Source: Kiritimatiellia bacterium (GTDB lineage: Bacteria; Verrucomicrobiota; Kiritimatiellia; CAIQIC01; Lenti-01). Taken from it: a stretch of 52,341 nt of DNA. A program made the translations under genes and the position numbers. Positions 16,754 through 24,076 of this stretch are shown here, in pieces. The notes beneath the pieces were generated by a model. That model did not search any database and was not told the DNA's origin. It saw only the letters and a program-made list of their open reading frames with translations. Positions within the stretch are counted from its first letter, which is position 1; every line of letters begins with the position of its first letter. Location: contig JAFYAC010000045.1 in NCBI GenBank assembly GCA_017540905.1, positions 1 to 52,341 of the forward strand, in the 5' to 3' direction.

Positions 16754-17911
16754 ATGATTGTCGATACCGAACGGGGGCAGGAGGTGGAGCACCACATGGG
16801 GAGGAGGTGGTGTGGGCCGGGGCGGGGAACGGTCGGACGGGGCGGGGAGGGGGCGACTGAAGTCGGCCGGGCCGATGAGGGTGGGGGGGAGATGGGGGAG
16901 AGGTATCGCCGGAAGTCGCTGAGGAATGAGCGGATCAATTACCGCGCGGGGTGGTGGGCGGTGACGGTGCAGGTGGCGAAGAACAAGTCGTTGCTGGGGA
17001 CGGTGGTGGGGAAGCGGGTCGTCCTGAACGGGCTTGGACGGGCCGTGGAGGCGTATTGGCTGGGGCTGCCGGGGAAGTATCCCGAACTGGAGCTTTTCGA
17101 CCATGTGGTGATGCCCAACCACTTCCATGCCCTGTTGCGCATCCACTGGCGCAAGGACAACCGGGAACACCATCTCGGGTTCTTGATGGGGCGGTTCAAG
17201 GGAGGGACGTCGTTCATCTACGGGAAGATGCGGCGGGCGGGGGAGGTGGAGGACATCGGGGAACGGTTGTGGCAACGCGACTACTGGGACGATCTGGTCA
17301 CGAGTGACGGGGAGTTTGCGGGATGGCAACGCTACATCCGCGGGAACCCGGAGAAGTGGTCGGAGGACCGCTTCGGGCCTTGCACGGCGTACTCGTTCGG
17401 GAACGAGGAACTGCTGGGGGCGCGGCGCATCGCGTTCGTCGCGAGCCAGGGGGGCCGGGCGGACGGATTGCGGGCGAGGAGGGTTTGGAGAGGGCGGGAG
17501 AGGGGGGCGACTGAAGTCGGCCACTGCAATGAGCGGAAAGGGACAGGGGCATCGGAGGGAGCGGCTTCAGGCGCTCCGGGGGACGGGGCCGTTTTGATCT
17601 CGACGTTCGTTTCGCCGCAGGAACGGGAGGCACTCCGGTGGGCGCTCGCAAAGGGAAAGCGGGTCATCCAGGTCTGTCCGCAGGGAATACCGCCGGAAAG
17701 CGGGCTTGCGCCGGACTTGCTCGCGGCGTGCCGGGAGGGACGCGCGCTGCTGGTTTCGCCGCAGCCGCCGCTCTCGCGCCTGAACAAGAAAACCGCCGCG
17801 TGGTACAACGAGTATGTCCTGCGGCATGCCGACGAAATCTGGGTCGGCGACATTTCGCCCAACGGCATGCTTTCGGCCATGCTGCGCGGGCTTTCGCTCC
17901 ACCATCCATGA
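16754..17911 (+). CDS. REP-associated tyrosine transposase (RAYT) with C-terminal extension
   Basis: 385 residues from ATG 16754 (AGGAG six bases upstream). The Y1-transposase core runs ~60-215: WWAVTVQVAKNKSLLG, HUH-type metal motif HVVMPNHFHALLRI, and YIRGNPEKW with the candidate nucleophilic Tyr. These enzymes cut and join single-stranded REP hairpins. After a low-complexity linker there is a second domain (~275-385; LISTFVSPQEREALRWALAK, GKRVIQVCPQGIPPE, LLVSPQPPLSR) resembling a DprA/Rossmann-type nucleotide fold. CTGAAG-core hairpins lie within the coding sequence, before the core and in the linker. It separates hsdR from the rest of the restriction operon, 28 bases after the NTPase. 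Confidence 0.8.
   Translation: MIVDTERGQEVEHHMGRRWCGPGRGTVGRGGEGATEVGRADEGGGEMGERYRRKSLRNERINYRAGWWAVTVQVAKNKSLLGTVVGKRVVLNGLGRAVEAYWLGLPGKYPELELFDHVVMPNHFHALLRIHWRKDNREHHLGFLMGRFKGGTSFIYGKMRRAGEVEDIGERLWQRDYWDDLVTSDGEFAGWQRYIRGNPEKWSEDRFGPCTAYSFGNEELLGARRIAFVASQGGRADGLRARRVWRGRERGATEVGHCNERKGTGASEGAASGAPGDGAVLISTFVSPQEREALRWALAKGKRVIQVCPQGIPPESGLAPDLLAACREGRALLVSPQPPLSRLNKKTAAWYNEYVLRHADEIWVGDISPNGMLSAMLRGLSLHHP
16851..16868. repeat. REP-like hairpin, CTGAAG core, inside RAYT gene
   Basis: gcgactgaagtcggcc contains the palindromic arms cgac/gtcg. It is duplicated at 17505-17522 within the same gene. Confidence 0.6.
17505..17577. repeat. REPIN-like inverted pair of CTGAAG hairpins in the RAYT linker
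   Basis: A forward hairpin (cgactgaagtcg, 17508-17519) and an inverted one (gagcggcttcaggcgctc, 17559-17576) are separated by about 40 bp. They encode the linker between the transposase core and the C-terminal domain. Confidence 0.55.
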
Positions 17912-17923
17912 AAGGAATCCACC

Positions 17924-20900
17924 ATGGCAACGAACCGCGATGATATTTCTTCCAAGACGCCCCCCGCGCAAGGGGAGGCGGCGGGGACTCCCCACGCGAA
18001 CGTGGTTTCTTCCGAACGCGCTGTGCAGGACCGGGTGGTCGGGCTGATGCGGGAAAGGCTCGGGTACGGGTATTGGGGGAACCTGAAGGGGCAGGACAAC
18101 GGGAACATCAACGCGGCGGTGCTGGAGGGGTTCCTCGCGAAACGGCAGAATCTGACGCCCGCGCAGGCCGGCGGGGTCGTCGCCCGGCTGCGGCAGGCGG
18201 CCGCCTGCCCGTCGAAGGCGGCACTCTACAAGGCGAACAAGGAGGTGTACCGGATGCTGCGGTACCCCGTGCCGGTCCCGACCGAGCCGGGGAAGCCGCA
18301 GAAGCAGGCGTGGCTCGTGGACTGGAAGAAGCCCTCGAACAACGTTTTTTCGATCGCCGAGGAGGTGCGGGTCCCGGCCCAGGGCGGGGACAGCCCCTAC
18401 CGGCAGCCGGACGTGTGCGTGTACGTGAACGGCATCCTGTTCGCGGTCATCGAGCTGAAAAAGGCGACGGTGTCCGTGGCCGACGGCATCCGGCAGAACT
18501 GGCGGAACCAGCAGGATGGGGAGATTCCCGGGTTTTTCTCGACGACGCAGCTGCTGGTGGCCGGGAGCGAGTCGGAGGGCGTCCGGTACGGGACGACGCT
18601 GACGGTGCCGAAGTACTGGGTGGCGTGGAAGGAGCCCTGCGGGACGCCCTGCGAGCCCGGGTTCTTCACGCCGGAGGACGTGAAGAACGAACTGGAGCGG
18701 TCGCTGCTCCAGATGTTCGAGCCCGGGCGGTTCCTGGGGCTGGTGCACGATTCCATCGTGTTCGACGGCGGCGTCAAGAAGATCATGCGGCCCAACCAGG
18801 TGTTCGCGCTGGATGCGGCGAAGCCGCGCGTGTCCCGGAAGGAAAGCGGCATCATCTGGCACACGCAGGGATCGGGGAAGTCGCTGATGATGGTGTGGCT
18901 GGCGCAGTGGATCCGCGAGAACCGGAAGGACGCGCGGGTGGTCATCATCACCGACCGCGACGAGCTGGACCGGCAGATCGCGAACGCGTTCCGCGATGCC
19001 GGGGAGAAGCCCCGGCGGGTGACCAGCGGGGCGGACCTGATCCGGACGCTCGACGGAAGCCGGGACTGGCTGGTGACGACGATCGTCAACAAGTTCGGCC
19101 TCGTTCGGGGAAAGAAGGGGCAGGGGAAGAAACGGTCGGCCATCGACCGGAAGCTGGCGGGGAAGCCGACGGTGGCGCAGTACATGGAGCAGGTGGCGGA
19201 GCAGCTGCCGGCGGGGTTCAAGGCCAAAGGGGACCTGTTCGTGTTCGTGGACGAATGCCACCGGACGCAGGGGGGCGTGTTCAACCGGGCCATGAAGAAA
19301 ATCATGGGGGACGGGGTGATGCTGGTCGGCTTCACGGGCACGCCGCTGCTGCGGGTGGACAAGGGGAAGCTCACGTCGGCGGCGAACTTCGGGCCGTACA
19401 TCCACACGTACAAGTTCGACGAGGCGGTGGCGGACGGGGTGATCCTGGACCTGCGGTACGAGTCGCGGGACGTGGAGCAGACGCTGCGGGAGGACGCGAC
19501 GTTCGACAGGCTCTTCGAGGAATCGACGCGTTCGCTCACGCCGCGCGCGAAGGAGGACCTCAAGGGGCGGTGGGCGAAGATGCAGAACCTGTTTTCCTCG
19601 AAGGAACGCATCGCGCGCATCGTGGCGGACATCTGCAAGGACATGACCCTCAGGCCGGTGCTCAAGAACGGGTGGGGGAACGCGATGCTCGTGTGCGAAA
19701 ACGTGTACCAGGCGTTCCGGTACTACGAGCTGTTCGAGAACCAGACCCCGCTCGCGGGGCACTGCGCGGTCGTGACGAGCTACGAAGGGGAGCCGCCCGA
19801 CCTTTCGCAGGGATATGCCGGGGAGGCGGCGACGGAGGCCGACTACAAGTACAGGATGGCCAAGAAGATGTTCGGGGGGCGGACGGCCAGGGAGTTCGAG
19901 GAGTGGGCCAAGGCCTGCTTCACCGAACAGCCCGCCGCCATGAAGCTGCTGATCGTGGTGGACAAGCTGATCACCGGGTTCGACGCGCCGCCGTGCACGT
20001 ACATCTACATCGACAAGCAGATGGCCAACCACACCCTGTTCCAATCCGTCTGCCGCGTGAACCGGCTGAACGGCGAGCGCAAGGAGTACGGGTACATCGT
20101 GGACTACAAGCACCTGTTCGGGAACATCCAGGGTGCCATCGAGGACTACACGAACGGCGCCTTCTCCGGCTACGACAAGGATGACGTGGCGGGCCTCCTC
20201 AAATGCGACCTGCCCGAGCAGAAGAAATGCCTGGAGGAAGCGCTGGAGCAGTGCCGCGCCCTCGCCGAACCCGTCAAGGCCCCGAAAACCCTCGACGAGT
20301 TCTTCGACTGGTTCTGCTACAACCAGACGGCAACGCCCGCCGGGGAACACGCGGCGGAGCTGGAGCGGAACGCGCAGAAGCGCGAGGACTTCTACCAGGC
20401 CTGCTATGCCGCGGTCCGGGCGTTTTCCGCCATGGCGGTGGACATCGCCAAGGTCTATCCCCAAAAGGAGGCCGATGCCCTCCGCGAAGAGGTCAAGGAC
20501 TTCGACCAGATCCGCGAGGCCATCATGAGGCGTTGCGGGGACTTCGCCGACCTCAGGCAGTTCGATGCTGAGATGCGGGCGCTCCTGGACGACTACGTCA
20601 CGGCGGCGCATGCGACCAAGCTCGGCGGGCTCGACGATTTCTCCTTCCTGGACGTCATCCGGAAAGACGGGAACGGGAAGCCGACGGGCACCGACGAGGA
20701 GGAAACCCGGGCGGCCGGGGGCGAGCGCGGGGTCGCCGAGACCATGGTCGCCAACGTGCGGCGGTACATTTTCCGCAAGCGGGAAACCAACCCGGCGGAG
20801 TTCCGGAAGTTCTCCGAGCGCATCAACCGCCTGCTCGCCGACTACCTGCGGGAGAAATCCGCCTACAAGAAGTTCCTGGAAGGCATCCTGGAGCTCTGCC

Positions 20901-21196
20901 GGGAACTCCGGACGGAAAAGGAGAACCGCGACCCCCGCATCGACTCGGAGGCGAAAAAGAACCTGCTCGACAACCTGGGCGGCGACGTCGAATTGGCCCT
21001 GAAGGTGCACGAAGCCGCCGCCGCGTCCGTCAAGCCGGGCTTCAGGACGAACGCGGTGCGCCGGAAACGGGTTGAACACGCCATCGCGGAAGCGCTGGAA
21101 GGCACCGGTTTCGAGGTGGCGGCCATATACAAAATCGTCGAACACCAGCGGGAGTTCGACGGCGAGTCCCTGGCGGCCGGGACGAAGGGGGCGTAG
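17924..21196 (+). CDS. hsdR: Type I restriction endonuclease/translocase subunit
   Basis: 1090 residues. The N-terminal PD-(D/E)xK nuclease is visible as QPDVCVYVNG followed by FAVIELKK (Asp163, Glu177, Lys179). The SF2 translocase has Walker A HTQGSGKS (313-320), DEAD-box-type VDECHRTQGG (442-451), GFTGTPL, and a later QSVCRVNRLNG block. The C-terminal helical part binds the HsdM/HsdS core. With HsdM and HsdS it cleaves unmodified DNA after ATP-driven translocation. All key residues seem intact, so the system is probably functional. It begins 13 bases after the RAYT stop and is followed immediately by the metallopeptidase gene. Confidence 0.95.
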   Translation: MATNRDDISSKTPPAQGEAAGTPHANVVSSERAVQDRVVGLMRERLGYGYWGNLKGQDNGNINAAVLEGFLAKRQNLTPAQAGGVVARLRQAAACPSKAALYKANKEVYRMLRYPVPVPTEPGKPQKQAWLVDWKKPSNNVFSIAEEVRVPAQGGDSPYRQPDVCVYVNGILFAVIELKKATVSVADGIRQNWRNQQDGEIPGFFSTTQLLVAGSESEGVRYGTTLTVPKYWVAWKEPCGTPCEPGFFTPEDVKNELERSLLQMFEPGRFLGLVHDSIVFDGGVKKIMRPNQVFALDAAKPRVSRKESGIIWHTQGSGKSLMMVWLAQWIRENRKDARVVIITDRDELDRQIANAFRDAGEKPRRVTSGADLIRTLDGSRDWLVTTIVNKFGLVRGKKGQGKKRSAIDRKLAGKPTVAQYMEQVAEQLPAGFKAKGDLFVFVDECHRTQGGVFNRAMKKIMGDGVMLVGFTGTPLLRVDKGKLTSAANFGPYIHTYKFDEAVADGVILDLRYESRDVEQTLREDATFDRLFEESTRSLTPRAKEDLKGRWAKMQNLFSSKERIARIVADICKDMTLRPVLKNGWGNAMLVCENVYQAFRYYELFENQTPLAGHCAVVTSYEGEPPDLSQGYAGEAATEADYKYRMAKKMFGGRTAREFEEWAKACFTEQPAAMKLLIVVDKLITGFDAPPCTYIYIDKQMANHTLFQSVCRVNRLNGERKEYGYIVDYKHLFGNIQGAIEDYTNGAFSGYDKDDVAGLLKCDLPEQKKCLEEALEQCRALAEPVKAPKTLDEFFDWFCYNQTATPAGEHAAELERNAQKREDFYQACYAAVRAFSAMAVDIAKVYPQKEADALREEVKDFDQIREAIMRRCGDFADLRQFDAEMRALLDDYVTAAHATKLGGLDDFSFLDVIRKDGNGKPTGTDEEETRAAGGERGVAETMVANVRRYIFRKRETNPAEFRKFSERINRLLADYLREKSAYKKFLEGILELCRELRTEKENRDPRIDSEAKKNLLDNLGGDVELALKVHEAAAASVKPGFRTNAVRRKRVEHAIAEALEGTGFEVAAIYKIVEHQREFDGESLAAGTKGA

Positions 21197-21901
21197 ATGG
21201 TCGTTTCAGGCATCGAAATCGCCGTCGAGCGCAAAGCCATCAAACACACCCACCTGTCGGTCTTCCCCCCGGACGCACGGGTCCACGTCAGCGCCCCGCT
21301 CGATTTGCCCGAGGCCGACCTGCGGAGCTTCCTCGTTTCCAAGGTGCCGTGGATCCGGCGGCAGGTGGCCGGGGTCCTCGCGCAACCCCGGCAAACGCAT
21401 CGGGAATATGCAAGCGGCGAAAACGTCTATTTTCTCGGCCAGCGCTATCGGCTGGTGGTCCGGACCGGCGAGGAGCCCCCGTCGGTGCGGGTCGCGGGCC
21501 GGAAGGTCGTCCTCTCCGGCCGCGGCCTGGAGATGCGCGAGGCCCGGGAAGTGCGGATATTCGAGTGGTACCGCGCGGAACTGAAACGCACCCTCTCCCG
21601 CCTCGTCCCGAGGTGCGCCGAAGAGGCGGGGGAACGGGCCCCCATCGCCTTCGAAGTGCGGAAAATGCGGACGCGCTGGGGAGCGTGCAACGCCGGAAAA
21701 CGCAGGATTTGCTTCAACCTGGCCCTCGCCCGCGTGCCGCTCCGCTGCATCGAGTACGTGGTGGCGCACGAAATCGTCCACCTCGCCGTCCCGAACCATT
21801 CCCTCCTTTTCGAGAGAACGCTGGACAAACGCATGCCCCGCTGGCGGGAGGCCCGCAAGGAACTCAACGAGTTCATCGCGTTGCCGATGGAAGGGGGGTG
21901 A
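21197..21901 (+). CDS. YgjP-like (DUF45, M48-type) metallopeptidase
   Basis: 234 residues. Zinc motif HEIVH (191-195) and a third ligand candidate His201 in VPNHSLLFERTLD; the family block MRTRWGACNAGKRRICFNL precedes it. The ATG directly follows the hsdR TAG with no gap, so the genes are translationally linked. DUF45 peptidases often lie next to type I hsdR genes, as known from other genomes, and may process or control the restriction complex; the substrate is unknown. Confidence 0.9.
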   Translation: MVVSGIEIAVERKAIKHTHLSVFPPDARVHVSAPLDLPEADLRSFLVSKVPWIRRQVAGVLAQPRQTHREYASGENVYFLGQRYRLVVRTGEEPPSVRVAGRKVVLSGRGLEMREAREVRIFEWYRAELKRTLSRLVPRCAEEAGERAPIAFEVRKMRTRWGACNAGKRRICFNLALARVPLRCIEYVVAHEIVHLAVPNHSLLFERTLDKRMPRWREARKELNEFIALPMEGG

Positions 21902-21975
21902 ACGGAGGGCGCGGAGGGGGGGGCGGACGGGGGAAACCCGCCGCACGCGGCGGGGCGCAGGAACGGGGAGGGGGG

Positions 21976-22440
21976 TCAGTAGGAGGGGAGGCGCGCGGGG
22001 CGCTCGCCGTCGAAGTGGAGGCGGGCGTCGGTGAGGCGGAAGCGGGCGGCGATGTGGAAGCAGCGGGAGCGGTAGGCGGTCCAGAGGGGGAGTTCTTCGG
22101 GGGTAAGAGCGAGGAGGAAGTTGCGGAAGGGTTTGCGCCAGCTCAGGCGCAGGTTCAGGCGGTCGCGGGCTTCTTCGGTGGGGAGCGTCGCCACGAAGTC
22201 GGTCATGTATTTGTAGCCTTCTTCGCCGCTGATGGGCGGGATCCAGACGATGTCGTGGTCTTCGGGCGGCGGCAGGGTCGGGTCATCGGGACGCCGCGGG
22301 CCGAGGAGGTCGGTGGTGACGCCGACGGTGCCGGCGGTGAGGTCGACGTAGGGGCGGTAGTCGGGGTTCAGGCACGCGAGGAGGGCGTCGCCCAGGGCGT
22401 CGCGGAATTGTTGTTCGGATTCGATGAGGGGGGCGTTCAT
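21976..22440 (-). CDS. UPF0158-like protein
   Basis: 154 residues from ATG 22440. The pattern IPPISGEEGYKYMTDFVATL, then WRKPFRNFLLALTPEELPLWTAYR, resembles the UPF0158 family (small proteins of unknown function with a phenylalanine/tryptophan-rich C-terminal half). Its ATG overlaps the TGA of the L,D-transpeptidase gene (ATGA), so it is the last gene of the dnaE-folB-ldt run. No signal peptide. Family assignment is from motif memory. Confidence 0.55.
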   Translation of the reverse strand: MNAPLIESEQQFRDALGDALLACLNPDYRPYVDLTAGTVGVTTDLLGPRRPDDPTLPPPEDHDIVWIPPISGEEGYKYMTDFVATLPTEEARDRLNLRLSWRKPFRNFLLALTPEELPLWTAYRSRCFHIAARFRLTDARLHFDGERPARLPSY

Positions 22441-23729
22441 GGAAGGATTTTGACGGGTAGGTCTTTGTGGACGGCGTGGACCAGGCGCAGGGCGTCCCAG
22501 TTGGTCAGGCGGAAGCAGCCGTGGGATTCGGTCTTGGTGATGTCTTCGGGGGCGGGGGTGCCGTGGATGCCGTAGCCGGGAAGGTCGAGGCCGATCCAGG
22601 CGACGCCGACGGGGTTGTTGGGGCCGGGCGGGATGCGCAGGCGTTTGCCGATGGTGGCAGCGGCGGGGTCGTCGGCGTAGAGGGCCGGGTCGAAGGTGTA
22701 TTCGGGGTTCTCCGCCCAGACGCGGACGTGCAGGGTGCGGTCGACGGGGCGTTTGGCTTTGTCGGCGGCGATGGAACAGGGGAATTGGGCGGCCAGGGTG
22801 CCGTCCTTTGCGTAGGCGCGGAGGGTGTGGTCGGCGAGGCGGATTTCGAGGCGGGAGAGGGGCGGGAGGCGGGTCTTTTGGGAGGTGGGGGAGGGGATGC
22901 CGGCGGGGACGGTGAGGATGGTGCCGGGAGGCGGGTTGGGCCAGAAGGGGGCGTCGGGGTTGAGGTGGCGGAGGGTGGCTTCGTAGAGGTGGTAGCGCTC
23001 GGAGAGGAGTTCGGAGAGGGTGGTGCAGCCGAGGCGGTCGCGTTTGGATTTTTCGCGCCAGCCGGACGCGGGCGCGGTCAGGGCGGCGTGGTCGGCGGGG
23101 GTGACGGTATGGGTCGCAAAGAGGTTGTTGGTGGCGGTGAGGGCGGCGGGAAGGGTGGGGTCGGTCGGGTCGCCGGTCGGGGGCAGGTGGTGGGCGAGTT
23201 GCCACGCGGTCAGGGCGTGGCGGCTCTTGGCCCCCCAGTGGCCGTCGAGGCCGCCGGGGGAGTAGTTGGCTTGGTCGAGGTGGAGTTGGAGGGCGAAAGC
23301 CGCCTCGAACCCTGGCGGGTTCGAGGGTTTGACGGTTTGATGGTTGGATGGTTTGGTGGTTGGCTTGGAGGGAGTGGAGGGGAGAGGGGGGGGGCGGGGC
23401 GGGGCGAGGACGCCGGGGGGCGGGGTGGGGTGGGGGGATGAAGCGGGAGGGAGAGCGGGTGGGGGGACGGGGGGAGTGACGCGGACGCAGGCGGAGAGGA
23501 GGAGCGGGAGGAGGATCAGGGAAAAGGCGAACAACCGAATTGCCGAACAGCCGAACAGCCGGTTGGTTCCGCTGGCGGGCGCGGGGAACTCCGTGTCTGG
23601 CTGCGACGCGAATGGGCTTTCCTGGCGCTCGGCGGCGAGGGGACTCGCCGCCCTACCCGTGGGGGCTTGGGGGGGCGGCGCGGCTGGAAGCCGCACCTCC
23701 CAGGAGGGGGATGGAGGGGTATGGGTCAC
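22437..23729 (-). CDS. Lipoprotein L,D-transpeptidase with peptidoglycan-binding and LysM-like regions
   Basis: Up to 430 residues. A lipobox is visible (LILLPLLLSAC near residue 80), then a proline-rich spacer, a PG-binding-1-like segment (LDGHWGAKSRHALTAWQLAHH), a LysM-like segment (CTTLSELLSERYHLYEA, GTILTVPAG) and the YkuD catalytic motif SHGCFRLTNW near the C-terminus with its nucleophilic Cys. The enzyme should form 3-3 cross-links or attach proteins in the periplasm. The GTG at 23729 overlaps the folB stop (GTGA), but the first ~55 residues are encoded by dispersed hairpins (23635-23700). The true start may be a TTG near 23545, directly before the hydrophobic segment. Confidence 0.85.
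   Translation of the reverse strand: MTHTPPSPSWEVRLPAAPPPQAPTGRAASPLAAERQESPFASQPDTEFPAPASGTNRLFGCSAIRLFAFSLILLPLLLSACVRVTPPVPPPALPPASSPHPTPPPGVLAPPRPPPLPSTPSKPTTKPSNHQTVKPSNPPGFEAAFALQLHLDQANYSPGGLDGHWGAKSRHALTAWQLAHHLPPTGDPTDPTLPAALTATNNLFATHTVTPADHAALTAPASGWREKSKRDRLGCTTLSELLSERYHLYEATLRHLNPDAPFWPNPPPGTILTVPAGIPSPTSQKTRLPPLSRLEIRLADHTLRAYAKDGTLAAQFPCSIAADKAKRPVDRTLHVRVWAENPEYTFDPALYADDPAAATIGKRLRIPPGPNNPVGVAWIGLDLPGYGIHGTPAPEDITKTESHGCFRLTNWDALRLVHAVHKDLPVKILP
23635..23700. repeat. Two dispersed hairpin elements inside the 5' part of the transpeptidase frame
   Basis: ggcggcgaggggactcgccgccctaccc (from 23631) also occurs at 42950-42975. ggcgcggctggaagccgcacctcc (23677-23700) belongs to the CTGGAAG-type REP family seen at 32018, 38971, 40531 and 43015. 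Confidence 0.6.
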
Positions 23730-24076
23730 GGGAGGGTGAGTTCGATGGAGGTGGATTGGGTATGGGGGAGGCTGGCGGGTTTTTCGACGTGGACGGTGAC
23801 GGATTGGACGCCGGGGAGGGCGAGGATGCGGGTGGCGATGGTGGTGGCCAGGGTTTCGATGAGGCGGGGGTTGGTTCGGGCGGCGGCGGTGGCGATGTCG
23901 TGAAGGCGGCGGAGGTCGAGGGCGTCGGCGATGTCGTCGGTGGCGGCGGCGCGGGCGATGTCGGTTTTGACGGCGAGGTCGACGAGTACGGGGCGGGGCG
24001 CGGTGCGCTCTTCGGGGAGGCAGCCGAGGATGGTCGCCAGCTGGAGGCGGTTGACGCGGAGCCGGGATTCGCTCAT
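23726..24076 (-). CDS. folB: Dihydroneopterin aldolase (FolB-like)
   Basis: 116 residues, FolB size. Family features: an N-terminal strand LRVNRLQLATILGCLPEERT (canonical IGVxxWER), a middle ADALDLRRLHDIA, RLIETLATTIATRIL (canonical LIExLAExIA with the catalytic-site Glu) and HVEKPASLPHT (KP loop with the conserved Lys). It makes 6-hydroxymethyl-dihydropterin in folate synthesis. Its ATG overlaps the dnaE stop (ATGA), and its own stop overlaps the next open frame. A dihydroneopterin-triphosphate epimerase cannot be excluded. Confidence 0.8.
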   Translation of the reverse strand: MSESRLRVNRLQLATILGCLPEERTAPRPVLVDLAVKTDIARAAATDDIADALDLRRLHDIATAAARTNPRLIETLATTIATRILALPGVQSVTVHVEKPASLPHTQSTSIELTLP

